Positions 24,795 through 35,000 of a stretch of DNA of 64,000 bases are shown here, piece by piece. How positions within the stretch are numbered: the stretch's first letter is position 1; every line of letters starts with the position of its first letter. Source of the DNA: Sulfidibacter corallicola (lineage in GTDB: Bacteria > Acidobacteriota > Holophagae > Acanthopleuribacterales > Acanthopleuribacteraceae); NCBI RefSeq assembly GCF_017498545.1, contig NZ_CP071793.1, positions 558,001 through 622,000 on the forward strand. Direction: 5' to 3'. Both the position numbers and the translations under genes were made by a program. The notes beneath the pieces are model-generated. The model had not been told where the DNA came from. It saw only the letters and a program-made list of their open reading frames with translations, and did no database searches.

Positions 24795-27125
24795 ATGCCC
24801 GCCTCTGCCCAGCCCAATCTGCAGTCCCAGCTCGCCTTTCAGACCGAGCTGAACCGGATCAACCACCAAATTCATGGTGCGGGAGACATTTCCAAGATCC
24901 TGTCCACCATGTCGGAGCCGATCGGCAAGTTGCTGGGGGCGGAGCGCATCACCATCTACGCCGTGGACACCAAGAACAACCGTTTGTTTTCCATCAAGTT
25001 CGGCACCCAACCGCCGCAAATCATTCGGGTCAATCGCGACGAGAACAGCCTTGCCGGGTTCTGTGCGTTGAGCAAACGGACCCTCAACATTCGCGACGTC
25101 TACGACGAAGCCGAGCTCCGGCAAATCCATGCCAAGCTGCGGTTCGATCGCCGTTGGGACAAGGCCATGGGCTTTCGCACGCGTCAAGTCCTGGCCATCC
25201 CGCTGGTGTTCGAAAAGTACCTGCTGGGCGTGCTCCAGCTCATCAATCGCAAGGATGGCAAGCCGTTTTCGGATGGCGATACCAAGGCCGCCGAGGAGAT
25301 CGGACGCACCCTGGCCATCGCTTTCTACAACCAGAACCGCTGCCAGCGGGCCGGTACCGGCAAACGCCGGTTGTACGGCGACCTCGTCGACCGCGGCCTG
25401 CTCAGCGAGAAGGAGTTGGAGGAAGACGTCACCCATGCGCGCGTCAATTGTCTCTGCCTGGGATCCTACCTGATGACCAAACACCAGGTTCCCAAGGCCG
25501 AGATCGGCAAGGCCCTGGCCGATTTCTACAGTTGTGATTTCTTCTTTTTCGACGGCAGCCAGACCATTCCCGAGGATCTCAAGACCCGGGTTCGTTACGA
25601 CTTCTGGAAGAAGAACAAGTGTGCGCCGGTCAAGCGGGAAGGCGTGGCGGTCAAGGTCGCGGTCGTCGATCCCTTCGATCTCAACCGGATCGATTTGATC
25701 AAATCCGTCGGTTTGGCGCCGCGCATCGAGGCGGTGGCGGGGTTGGAGCCCGATATTCTGGCCTACCTCAACCATTCCTTCGGCGTGGCGGAGGAAGAGG
25801 CCGAAGTCGTCGAGCCTCCGCAGGAAGGTGATTTCGCCGAGATCCTGACCGAACTCGAGGCCGGTGAAGTGGGCGAGGTGATCGATCAGGGCGACGAGGA
25901 CGACGAAAGCGAGGAAGTGCAAGGCGTGGTCGTCCGCCTGGCCAACAAGATCATTTCCGATGCCTTTCGCGACGGGGTCTCCGACATCCACATCGAGCCA
26001 TGCGGCAAGACCGACCCCTGCGTCATTCGGTTCCGGCGAGACGGTCGCTGCTACAAGTACCAGGAGATTCCGGCGAGTCACCGGTCGGCGCTGGCCTCGC
26101 GTCTCAAGATCATGTCGCAATTGGACATTTCCGAACGCCGCAAACCGCAGGACGGAAAAATCCGGTTCCGAATGAGCGATGGCCAGGTCATCGAGTTGCG
26201 GGTGGCCTGCATCCCCACCTCCGGGGTCGGTAACGAAGACATCGTCATGCGCATCCTGGCCGCCAGCAAGCCGATCCCCTTGGACAAGCTTGGCATGCAC
26301 CCCGAGTACTACGACAAGTTCCAACAGGTGGTGCGCGAGCCCTACGGGTTGGTTCTCGTGGTCGGGCCCACCGGTTCGGGCAAGACCACCACGCTGCACT
26401 CCGCGCTGGGCTTCATCAACCGCGAAGACATCAAGATCTGGACGGCCGAGGACCCGGTGGAAATCACCCAGAAGGGGTTGCGTCAGGTGCAGGTCAAGCC
26501 CAAGATCGGGTTCGATTTCGCGGCCGCGATGCGCGCTTTCCTGCGGGCCGATCCCGACGTGATCATGATCGGTGAGATGCGGGACCAGGAAACCGCGGCG
26601 ACCGGCATCGAAGCGTCGCTGACGGGCCACCTGGTGTTCAGCACGCTGCACACGAACAGTGCCCCGGAAACCGTGACCCGTCTGTTGGACATGGGCCTGG
26701 ATCCCTTCAACTTCGCCGACGCCTTGTTGGCCGTGTTGGCCCAGCGTCTGGTGCGCACCCTGTGCAAGAAGTGCAAGGAACCCTACGCGGCCAGCCAAGA
26801 GGAATTCGACGAGCTGCGCAAGAACTACGGGCCCGCCGAGTTTGACCGACGCATCGGTATCAAATACGGCCCGGACTTTCAGCTCTACCGGGGACCGGGC
26901 TGCCCGGCCTGTGCCGACTCGGGCTATCGCGGCCGGATGGGGATCCACGAGTTGCTGATGGGATCGGACGGATTGAAGCGCATCATCCTCGCCAACAAGA
27001 CGGTCGACGACATTCGCAAGGTGGCGATCGAGGAAGGCATGATGACGCTGCTCCAAGACGGCATCTGGAAGGTCACGGACGGCCACACGGATCTCAGCCA
27101 GGTTCGCGCGGTGTGCATGAAGTGA
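24795..27125 (+). CDS. PilB/GspE-type assembly ATPase with N-terminal GAF domain
   Basis: 776 residues from ATG 24795, with GGGAGGA eight bases upstream. Residues ~15-185 form a GAF sensory domain (GAERITIYAVDTKNNRLFS and VLAIPLVFEKYLLGVLQL). Residues ~195-330 are a GspE/MshE N-terminal domain (DLVDRGLLSEKELEE). The ATPase core has Walker A GPTGSGKTTTLHSAL, an Asp/Glu box, Walker B DVIMIGEMRDQET and a His box (GHLVFSTLHTNSA). The C-terminal tetracysteine zinc motif is CKKCKEPY with CPACADSGYRG. It drives pilin or pseudopilin polymerisation at the inner membrane. The GAF domain suggests regulation by a small ligand. No other pilus or secretion gene lies next to it. Confidence 0.93.
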   Translation: MPASAQPNLQSQLAFQTELNRINHQIHGAGDISKILSTMSEPIGKLLGAERITIYAVDTKNNRLFSIKFGTQPPQIIRVNRDENSLAGFCALSKRTLNIRDVYDEAELRQIHAKLRFDRRWDKAMGFRTRQVLAIPLVFEKYLLGVLQLINRKDGKPFSDGDTKAAEEIGRTLAIAFYNQNRCQRAGTGKRRLYGDLVDRGLLSEKELEEDVTHARVNCLCLGSYLMTKHQVPKAEIGKALADFYSCDFFFFDGSQTIPEDLKTRVRYDFWKKNKCAPVKREGVAVKVAVVDPFDLNRIDLIKSVGLAPRIEAVAGLEPDILAYLNHSFGVAEEEAEVVEPPQEGDFAEILTELEAGEVGEVIDQGDEDDESEEVQGVVVRLANKIISDAFRDGVSDIHIEPCGKTDPCVIRFRRDGRCYKYQEIPASHRSALASRLKIMSQLDISERRKPQDGKIRFRMSDGQVIELRVACIPTSGVGNEDIVMRILAASKPIPLDKLGMHPEYYDKFQQVVREPYGLVLVVGPTGSGKTTTLHSALGFINREDIKIWTAEDPVEITQKGLRQVQVKPKIGFDFAAAMRAFLRADPDVIMIGEMRDQETAATGIEASLTGHLVFSTLHTNSAPETVTRLLDMGLDPFNFADALLAVLAQRLVRTLCKKCKEPYAASQEEFDELRKNYGPAEFDRRIGIKYGPDFQLYRGPGCPACADSGYRGRMGIHELLMGSDGLKRIILANKTVDDIRKVAIEEGMMTLLQDGIWKVTDGHTDLSQVRAVCMK

Positions 27126-28327
27126 TGCGGCGGCCATCACGGCTCCAGGCGAAACACATCGAAGGACGACAGCCCGAGATACCCATGCGTCGGGTGAGAT
27201 ACCGTGTCTGGTGGGTTCGACCGGTTAAATCGGTGCGACCACTTTGATGGTGAATCACAGATGTACATATTCGGTATGGCATGCCGGACGTTCTGGGACG
27301 AGAACGGGAGCCTCTCGCCACGGTTTTGGTCGTCACCGTGATACCTCTGAACATGTCGTTGCCGAAACCGGATCGATCGCAGCCCATTCTCGAGAGGGGC
27401 GTCGTGCCGACATTCATTGACGAACTCCCCGAACCTCTAGCCGATTAGGTTTTTAGCTTTATCTTCAAGTCTTACAGAATTTGTTACATAAGAGCCCCGG
27501 ACCAGCGGGCAAACCCGCTCGATTTCGAGAAAGAAACACCCTACCTGGTTTCTGGCGAAGGGACATGGCTCATTTACCCAAAAAATTAAGCAGGAATTCA
27601 AGAAGATTGGAAACCAGGAAAGGATCGGCATTGGTGACATATTATGGTTCTACTTTTCCTGGATTCGATCATTCCTGCCTTCCTGATCAAGATTTGACGA
27701 CGGCAAGACCCAGCTCAGGTTGAAGGCACCATTTTGTTTCAAGAGAGCAGGGCCCAAACCTGAGGACCTGCTGACCCGAGACAACCGTTCGGGACCACAA
27801 AGTCGCCGCCCAGGCCGGGGGCCGGAATATCTTGGTGATCGCTGGCCGCGAGGGTTATATAGGGCAAGAGGAGTTCGTTGTGGAGTGGTGTGGGTGAACG
27901 AAACCACCCTTGCAAGGGGAGTTCAAGGAAAGGGTCATTCCGACCGACCAGATCAACCTGAATCGCGCCCTGAGGTTGTCTGGCCTCCGACGTTCTAATT
28001 CGCCCACCACATCTGGTCATGAGAAACAAAGAGACCCGGGGCTAAACACTGATGCAATGACCTGGCTGGTCGTGGTTTTGAAAAGTGAGATAGCCCCTCT
28101 AAATGTTGTTCGCAGTGTGGGCAACATGTTGGAAACGTGTTGCCCACACGTTCGTACGCGTGATAGTGCCAATAACAATCGGGTTGATGATTTTGTAAGT
28201 TGTTTTTTAATAGCATGTTGGCTGTTGTGCTCCAGTTGCCATTTTATCCGGTGTGATTGGTTTGTAGCTTGCTGAATGAGGCATGTCTCGATCTTTCAGA
28301 GAGAAAGTAAATTCAAAGGAGAACATA
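27126..28327. other. 1.2-kb gene-poor region
   Basis: Six-frame reading shows only short, composition-driven frames. Notable items are a 9-bp inverted repeat CCTGGTTTC (27544-27552) with GAAACCAGG (27610-27618), an AGCGGG/CCCGCT stem near 27507-27522, and the perfect 12-bp palindromic hairpin at 28115-28149. The last ~200 bases are AT-rich and probably carry the promoter of the small gene that follows. Confidence 0.45.
28115..28149. repeat. perfect 12-bp inverted repeat
   Basis: GTGTGGGCAACA (28115-28126) and TGTTGCCCACAC (28138-28149) are separated by 11 bases. No T-tract follows, so it looks more like an operator, cruciform or RNA element than a terminator. It is ~180 bases before the low-GC small gene. 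Confidence 0.6.
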
Positions 28328-28714
28328 ATGGGACAGGTGAATCTGACTAATATTACGGGTGGAGCGATCTCGGTTAACCAATTTGAAGTAAACGGTACTT
28401 CTGTTGGGACTGGCAGTGTTGGCGAAGGTTTTACTTTGTTTAAGAATTATGATGATGTGAATTGGGATGACTTCGAGAATTTTCAATTGTCGATTAACGT
28501 TTCTACGGGATCGACTTATCGAGTCAACTTGAGCCGAAACCACTTTTTCGGTGGCGGAGATTTCCACTATCCGGGCGAGGGTTCCGATGTGAATTTCATA
28601 CTCACCGGCAAGAACGGTAGCGGTGATTTAACGTTGAAGCTTGCCTATCGGCAGGCTGGTGCGACTTTCTTCACGAATGACAACGATGCGAAAGGAATGA
28701 ATAAAGAAAACTAG
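28328..28714 (+). CDS. small low-GC beta-rich hypothetical protein
   Basis: 128 residues from ATG 28328, with AAAGGAG seven bases upstream. A longer in-frame start at 28283 lacks a site. The sequence is Gly, Asn, Ser and Thr rich (NLTNITGGAISVNQFEVNG) with alternating hydrophobics, as expected for a small beta-sandwich. There is no signal peptide or cysteine. Base composition and codon use (many A/T third positions) differ clearly from neighbours, which suggests recent transfer. A strong terminator follows within 45 bases, so it is a monocistronic unit. I do not recognise a family. A secreted or lectin-like role is possible but unsupported. Confidence 0.7.
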   Translation: MGQVNLTNITGGAISVNQFEVNGTSVGTGSVGEGFTLFKNYDDVNWDDFENFQLSINVSTGSTYRVNLSRNHFFGGGDFHYPGEGSDVNFILTGKNGSGDLTLKLAYRQAGATFFTNDNDAKGMNKEN

Positions 28715-28755
28715 GAGTATCAAGGCTGCCAAAGCTTTTGCTCCTCGCAGTAAAT

Positions 28756-28792
28756 GAAATGGTTGTCACTTTTCTTGGGTGACAGCCATTTC
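28756..28792 (+). terminator. intrinsic terminator of small low-GC gene
   Basis: A 14-bp stem with one G-U pair (GAAATGGTTGTCAC with GTGACAGCCATTTC) and a 9-base loop. The A-rich and T-rich bases are within the stem ends, so it works on both strands. Confidence 0.75.
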
Positions 28793-28960
28793 GACTCTGG
28801 GACCGTCGAGCAGTTGGTCAGAGAAGGGAGTGCTTGGCAGTGAGCCAGGCTCGACACGTCGAAATCACGGGGAAAATGAAAACTTCGATTGACGGTCGGA
28901 GTTTTGCGGTGGTATACCTAAAAGCGTCGTCGAAGACCCCTTTTTTCGAGGTGATTCCCC

Positions 28961-29365
28961 GTGCCCAACATGCTTCGTCTTCCCCATCTCGCCCTGGGCG
29001 AGCTGGAACGCCTGGTGCTCGATCTTCTCTGGTCCGAGGGACCCCTGAACCCGGTGTCCGTTCACCAACGCATCGGCGCCGCACGCGGGATTTCACCCAA
29101 CACGGTGTCTTCCGCCCTCAAACGGCTCTATGAAAAGGGCCTGCTGAAACGCGAAAAGGTCAGCCACGCCTTCGTCTATCGGGCCGCGATGACGCGCGCC
29201 GAATTCCAGCGCGACATGATCGGCTCCGTCGCCAGCCAGTTCGGCGACCTGGGCGGTTCGGGTGTCTTGGCCGCCTTTGTCGACCTGGCCGAATCCCGCG
29301 GCGAAGATACCCTTCGCCGGCTCGAGCAAATGATCGCCGAGCGTTTGGCGGGAGCGGACGAATGA
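28961..29365 (+). CDS. BlaI/MecI/CopY-family transcriptional repressor
   Basis: 134 residues with a GTG start at 28961, preceded by GAGG. ATG 28970 is a weaker alternative. The winged-helix pattern is clear: LGELERLVLDLLWSEGPLNP, then SPNTVSSALKRLYEKGLLKREK and a YRAAMTRAEF tail. BlaI-type proteins bind dyad operators and are cleaved by the partner membrane protease; CopY-type members respond to copper. No CxC metal motif is visible at the C-terminus. It overlaps the BlaR1-like gene by four bases and sits upstream of a metal-efflux operon, its likely target by context. Confidence 0.88.
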   Translation: MPNMLRLPHLALGELERLVLDLLWSEGPLNPVSVHQRIGAARGISPNTVSSALKRLYEKGLLKREKVSHAFVYRAAMTRAEFQRDMIGSVASQFGDLGGSGVLAAFVDLAESRGEDTLRRLEQMIAERLAGADE

Positions 29366-30318
29366 CCGGATTTGTCGAAGTCGCCGTCCTCGCGAGTACG
29401 ATTCTGTTCGTATTGACTTGGACCTTCGTGGTTCTCGTGGCGCCCCATCTCCGGTGGCGCGCCACCATCAGTCCCATGCGGCGGATTTCGATCGCAAGAG
29501 CCTGGCTTTATGCACCTTTTTGGGTGCCGCTGGCCTTGCTTGCCGGCAGCCTGTCACTGGGGCTGGTGGCCGATCCCTTGGGTGACCACTGCCTGAAACA
29601 CGCCCATTGGCACCACCTGTGTTGGGTTCATCCGCCCCAGCCTACCAACCACGCCATCGTTTGGCTGCTTCCCACGGCGATCTTGATCCCCGCCCTGGGC
29701 TCCTTGGCTCGGGTTCTCCGCGACGTCTCGCGGGAAGGTCGCCTGGCCAAAGATCTCGTCTGGGTCAGCAGTCCCTGTGGGTTGGGACCCGACATTCGCC
29801 TGATCGACCAGGAAAAACCAATCGCGCTCACCATTGGTTGGCGAACGCCCCATATTCTCCTGAGTTCCGGGCTCGTTCAGCATATTTCTTCCCATGCGTT
29901 TCAAACCGTGCTGGCTCACGAACGGGCCCACATCTCCCGGGGCGATATTCCTCTCGCCTTGATCGACCGATTTACCGCCTCGCTTCTGCCGCGAAGCGTG
30001 GCGAACCCCTTGCTGGAACACATATCGCTCGGGCGCGAAATGGCCTGCGATGTGGCAGCCGCCAACAAAGTGGGCGGCCCCATCGTGGTGGCCCGCGCCT
30101 TGACCGAGGTCGCGGCGCTGGGTATGAAGCCTGTCGCAACCGGGCTCTCCCTCGTCGGCAGCACGCTCGAACTGCGCGTTACCTATCTGCTGCAACCCGC
30201 GACCAAAGAATGGGGTTGGTGCGTGCCCGCGACGATTCTTGCCGCCGTCGTCGCGGCGGGTGCTGGCCCTGTCCATACCGTAGTGGAAACCCTGATCACG
30301 TTTCTGCTGCAATCGTAA
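29362..30318 (+). CDS. BlaR1/MecR1-like M56 membrane metalloprotease
   Basis: 318 residues, start overlapping the BlaI-like stop (ATGA). An N-terminal hydrophobic segment (VAVLASTILFVLTWTFVVLVA) and further predicted membrane spans near residues 45-70 and 105-125 precede the zinc motif TVLAHERAHISRGD (HExxH). A final hydrophobic stretch (WCVPATILAAVVAAGAG) is near the C-terminus. There is no penicillin-binding sensor domain, so the signal is not a beta-lactam. It probably senses an envelope or metal cue and cleaves the BlaI-like repressor. A terminator separates it from the efflux genes. Confidence 0.82.
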   Translation: MTGFVEVAVLASTILFVLTWTFVVLVAPHLRWRATISPMRRISIARAWLYAPFWVPLALLAGSLSLGLVADPLGDHCLKHAHWHHLCWVHPPQPTNHAIVWLLPTAILIPALGSLARVLRDVSREGRLAKDLVWVSSPCGLGPDIRLIDQEKPIALTIGWRTPHILLSSGLVQHISSHAFQTVLAHERAHISRGDIPLALIDRFTASLLPRSVANPLLEHISLGREMACDVAAANKVGGPIVVARALTEVAALGMKPVATGLSLVGSTLELRVTYLLQPATKEWGWCVPATILAAVVAAGAGPVHTVVETLITFLLQS

Positions 30319-30352
30319 CCCCGTGCCGAGCCGCGTCGCTCGGCGTTCTTTG

Positions 30353-30387
30353 GCCCAAAAAACCGATGGTTGATCGGTTTTTTGGGC
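30353..30387. terminator. strong intrinsic terminator/attenuator
   Basis: A perfect 15-bp inverted repeat (30353-30367 with 30373-30387) has an A-tract on its 5' side and a T-tract in its 3' arm. The core reads CCGAT, GGTTG, ATCGG, TTTTTT. It lies in the 112-base gap between the BlaR1-like and RND adaptor genes. Confidence 0.88.
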
Positions 30388-30430
30388 TCCCCTTTCCAAC
30401 CATCCTGCACCGATACCATGGAGCGACCTG

Positions 30431-32026
30431 ATGAGACGTATTTTCTTCACTTTCCTGCCGATCGCGATCCTGTTCGCCCTCGCATCCTGCCACGGTCACG
30501 AGCATCCGGACGATCACGGCGCCAGCCACGACGCAGGTGACGAGCACGCCCACGGCGAGGAGGGCCACGGCCCCCACGATGCCTCGGAGTCGGTCACCCG
30601 CTGGGGGCAAAAGACGCAGCTTTTCGTCGAGTTCCCGGCGTTGGTGACGGGTGAGGACAGCTTATTCGCCGCGCACTTCACCCGTTTGCGCGATCACGCT
30701 CCGATCACCCAAGGCATGGTGGTGGTGGAGCTCTCGGGTGGGGGAAAGCCCGACGAGCAGTTCACGGCCATTCAGCCGGCGTCTCCCGGCATTTTCCGGC
30801 CCCTGGTTCGCCCGGTCCATTTGGGAGAGCGCCAGGTTACGATCCGCTTGATGGCGCCGCCTACGGTGGAAGCGCTCGACCTCGGTACTTTCGTCGTCCA
30901 CGCCACGCGAGACGAGGCCAATGCCGCCGCGGCCGCGGATGAAGCGCCCGCCGACGCCGTGTCCTTCCTTCTCGAACAGCAGTGGCGCATACCCTTCGCC
31001 GTGCAACCGGCGGAATCTCGCCCGCTACGCCCCAACATCCCAGCATTCGGGGAACTCTCGCTGCCGCATGAACACGAGGTCCTGATCATCGCGCCACGCG
31101 ACGGACGCCTGATCGCTTCGGGCTCGCGTTTCCCGCGAATTGGGGAATCGGTTTCCGCCGGCTCCGCACCCTTTGCCTTGAGCCTGATGCCCCAGGACGA
31201 CATCGATCCGGCCAACCTGGATACGGCCGTGGAGCAGGCCGCCATTGGCGTGGAGGAAGCGAAACGCGAATTGACGCGTCGAACCAACCTGGCCGAGCGC
31301 GGCATGATCGAGGCCCAGCTCCTCGAAGAGGCCCGTTTCGAACTCAGGGAGGCGGAAGCCGAATGGCGCGGCGCGAAACGGCTTCGCGAGAGTCACGGCC
31401 AAGGCCAGCGCATCGCCGACGGTGGGGAACGCTTCGAGGTGCCCATTCCCGTGTCGGGAACGCTTGCGGAAATCTATGTGGCTCCCGGAACCTGGGTTGC
31501 CGAAGAACAACCCATCGCCCGCATCATCGATCGCGGCAGCCTCCATCTCGAGATCGGGGTGCCCGAGGCCTATGTGGGCCGTTTGAAGGAGGTGACCGGG
31601 GCCTGGTTCCACCTGGACGGCCACGAGACTCCTTTTGAGCTGGGCGGCTCGGATCTGGTGGCCGTCGGTTCCGAGTTGGATCACGAAACGCGAGTCCTGC
31701 CCGTGCGGTTCCGCATCGACAACGCGGCCGGCGAACTCTACCCAGGCATGACGACCACCGCCCATCTGGTAGTGGCCTCGCCGATTCAAAGTGTGGCGAT
31801 ACCGTTCGACGCCGTGGTCCACGATGCCGGCACCGAAGTGGTCTACGTCCAGTCCGGCGGGGAAACGTTCGAGCGACGTCCCGTTCGCCTCGGCGTGCGC
31901 GACGGCGACTGGGTCGCCGTGCTCGACGGTGTCTCGCCCGGCGAATGGGTCGTTGCCCGAGGCGCCTATTCCATCAAACTGGCGGCCACGTCCACGAGTT
32001 CCATCGGCCACGGCCACGCGCACTGA
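30431..32026 (+). CDS. heavy-metal RND efflux periplasmic adaptor lipoprotein (CusB/CzcB-like)
   Basis: 531 residues from ATG 30431, with GGAG nine bases upstream. Lipoprotein signal with lipobox LASC (Cys near residue 20). Immediately after it is a His/Asp-rich stretch (GHEHPDDHGASHDAG) to ~residue 52, which suggests a metal-buffering tail. Membrane-fusion features follow: a beta-barrel/lipoyl segment (PHEHEVLIIAPRDGRLIAS), a coiled-coil hairpin (LAERGMIEAQLLEEARF) and a terminal beta-barrel (AVHDAG, YVQSGG). It bridges the pump below to an outer-membrane channel not found here. The metal could be Cu, Zn, Co, Cd or Ni; this cannot be read from the sequence. Confidence 0.88.
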   Translation: MRRIFFTFLPIAILFALASCHGHEHPDDHGASHDAGDEHAHGEEGHGPHDASESVTRWGQKTQLFVEFPALVTGEDSLFAAHFTRLRDHAPITQGMVVVELSGGGKPDEQFTAIQPASPGIFRPLVRPVHLGERQVTIRLMAPPTVEALDLGTFVVHATRDEANAAAAADEAPADAVSFLLEQQWRIPFAVQPAESRPLRPNIPAFGELSLPHEHEVLIIAPRDGRLIASGSRFPRIGESVSAGSAPFALSLMPQDDIDPANLDTAVEQAAIGVEEAKRELTRRTNLAERGMIEAQLLEEARFELREAEAEWRGAKRLRESHGQGQRIADGGERFEVPIPVSGTLAEIYVAPGTWVAEEQPIARIIDRGSLHLEIGVPEAYVGRLKEVTGAWFHLDGHETPFELGGSDLVAVGSELDHETRVLPVRFRIDNAAGELYPGMTTTAHLVVASPIQSVAIPFDAVVHDAGTEVVYVQSGGETFERRPVRLGVRDGDWVAVLDGVSPGEWVVARGAYSIKLAATSTSSIGHGHAH

Positions 32027-32036
32027 GGAGAGCATC

Positions 32037-35000
32037 TTGATCGACGCCATCATTCAATGGTCCCTGAAAAATCGACTTTTCGTGATTGTCGCGGCCGCCG
32101 TGCTCATCGGTTGGGGTGCCCAGCGCGCCAGCCAGATGCCCGTCGACGTGTTCCCGGATCTGACCGCACCGACCGTGACGGTCATCGCCGAAGCACACGG
32201 CATGGCTCCGGAAGAAGTGGAGCGGTTGGTGACCTTCCCCGTGGAATCCGCGTTGAACGGCGCCACCGGGGTGCGGCGGGTTCGTTCGGCCACCTCCGTC
32301 GGCGTATGTGTCATCTGGGTGGAATTCCAGTGGGGCACCAACATCTATACCGCGCGCCAAATCGTCGCCGAGAAACTGCAATTGGTGCAGTCGTCACTGC
32401 CACCGGAAATCGAGCCGCCCATTTTGGCCCCGATCTCCTCGATCATGGGCGAGATCCTCTTTTGCGGACTCTACTCCGAAACGGTTTCACCGCGCGATCT
32501 GCGCACCATCGCCGATTGGGACCTGCGTCGTCGGTTGTTGGCCGTACCTGGCGTGTCTCAGGTGGTGCCGATCGGTGGCGGCGTGCAGCAGTTCCAGGTG
32601 CAGGTGCGTCCGCCCGACTTGGTCAAGCACGGCGTAACCCTCGACGAAGTGGTGGCGGCCGCGAGCGCCACCAACCAAAACGCGTCAGCCGGCTTCTACG
32701 AGCAGGGCGGCCAAGAATACCTGATCTACGGATTGGGCCGCGTCGGTGGGGTGGAGGACATCGCCCGTGCCGTGGTTCGCCCGCGTGACGGTCATCCCGT
32801 TCGCATCATGGATGTTGCGGACGTCGTCGTCGGCGACGCCATCAAACGCGGCGACGCGGCGATCAGCGGCAACCCCGGCGTGGTGCTCGGCATTCAAAAG
32901 CAGCCGGGGGTCAACACTCTTGCGTTGACCCAACGTCTGGACGAGGTCCTCGACGACATCGAGGCCAGCTTGCCCGAGGGCGTGGTGCTCCAGCGCGAGC
33001 TGCTGCGCCAGGCGGATTTCATCGAAACCGGCGTCAACAACGTGAAACTGGCCTTGCGGGACGGCTCGCTGCTGGTCATTTTGATCGTGGGCCTGTTTCT
33101 GTTCAGCGGCCGCGCCACCATGATCACGGCACTGGCGATCCCGTTGTCCCTGGTTTCCGCCGCGCTGGTGCTGGACATGCTGGGCGCGAGCCTCAATACG
33201 ATGACGCTGGGGGGCATGGCCATCGCCGTGGGAGCCCTGGTCGACGATGCCATCATCGATGTGGAGAACGTCGTGCGACGCCTACGCGAAGGCGGCCGGG
33301 GCGACGCACTGAGCGTGGTCTTCTTCGCCAGCAAGGAGATTCGCGGTTCGATCGTGTTCGCCACCATGATCATCATCCTGGTCTTCCTGCCACTCTTCTT
33401 CCTTCACGGGGTGGAAGGTCGTCTGCTCCAACCGCTGGGGATCGCCTACGTGATATCGCTGGCAGCCTCGCTGGTCGTGGCACTCACCGTGACGCCGGTA
33501 CTCTGCTCTTTGTTACTGCCAGGCAGCCGTGCCGTGCGCAAGGGTCTCGAACCCGCACCCTCGCGATGGCTGCGCCGTCGTTTCGACGGGCTGCTCGCCG
33601 TCGCGCTCAAACAGGGGCCACTGCTTTTCGTCCTTTCCTTCGCCGCGGTGGTCGTGGCCGGTGTATTCCTGATGCGCGGCGGTCGCGCGTTCCTTCCCGA
33701 ATTCAACGAGGGCGCCCTGACGGTTTCGGTCGTAACCTTTCCGGGAACCTCCCTGGAAGAATCCAACCAAATCGGCCACCTCGTGGAAACACTGCTGATG
33801 GAGCATCCCGAGGTCGAGGCCACCTCGCGGCGCACGGGCCGGGCCGAGCTGGACGAGCACGCCCAGGGCATTCACGCCTCCGAAATCGATGTGCGTCTCG
33901 ACATGAAAGAGCGCGACGAAGCCCAGATGTTGGCGGCGATGCGGGCCGATTTGACATCGGTGTCGGGTGCCAACATCGTCATCGGCCAGCCCATTTCCCA
34001 CCGCATCGACCACATGATTTCGGGGACCCGGGCCAACATCGCCGTCAAGATCTTCGGCGCCGATCTGCCGACCCTGCGACGCCTGGCCGAGGAGATGCGC
34101 AACGCGATGGAGGGTATCCCGGGCGTGGTCGACCTGGCCGTGGAAGATCAGGCCAACCTGCCGTTCGCCACGATTCGCTTCGATCGCGACGCCCTGGCCC
34201 GTCACGAACTGAATATCGAGGACGTGTCCGAAACCCTGGAAACCGCGTTCTACGGCAAGCCCGTCTCGCGCATCATTTCAGGCCCCTACGCTTTCGATTT
34301 GGTGGTGCGCTACCCCGATTCGGCCCGGGACGATTTGAATGCCGTTCGCCAGACCATGGTTCCAACGCCCGGCGGAGCCTGGGTGCCGCTGGAAGCCCTG
34401 GCCGACATTCGTCGCGACCGCGGGCCCAACCAAATCGGTCGCGAAAACGGTCAACGCAAGATCGTGGTGATGTGCAATGTCGGCGAGGGTCGTTCGCTCG
34501 GCGAGGTCGTGACGGAAATCCAAGAGAAGGCGGGGGCGGCCGTGACCATGCCGGCCGGCTACTACGTCGAGTACGGCGGCCAGTTCGAGGCGGCCGAAAA
34601 GGCCTCGCGCACCCTCCTGGTGCTCGGCATCCTGGTCGTCGTCGGGATTTTCATGCTGCTGTACGTGGCGTTGTCATCCATCCGCCACGCGCTGCTGGTG
34701 ATGCTGAACCTGCCGTTGGCGCTCATCGGCGGCGTGGTCGGCGTCTTCGTGTCGGGCGGGATCGTGTCCATCGCCTCGATCATCGGGTTCATCACCCTGT
34801 TCGGTATCGCCACCCGGAACGGCATCATGATGGTGACCCATATCCGCCATCTCATGGATGTCGAAGGTGTGACCGATCCGGAAGCGGCCGTGAAACAGGG
34901 GGCTTCCGAGCGCTTGATCCCGATCCTGATGACGGCGATGGCATCCGGCTTGGGTCTGCTGCCGCTTGCCTTGGCGGGCGGGGAGCCCGGCAGTGAGATT

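Noticed and set aside
24534..27140. An 868-codon minus-strand frame opposite the PilB-like ATPase
   Set aside because: It is a GC-driven shadow of the ATPase gene with no motifs. The plus strand has Walker, GAF and tetracysteine motifs.
27181..27245. tRNA-like GGTTCGACC near 27215
   Set aside because: It resembles a T-loop, but there is no matching acceptor stem, D-arm or anticodon stem at the required spacing.
27437..28029. Several 60-95-codon frames on both strands after the PilB-like gene
   Set aside because: They have no recognisable motifs, mixed composition and no Shine-Dalgarno support, so they are treated as non-coding.
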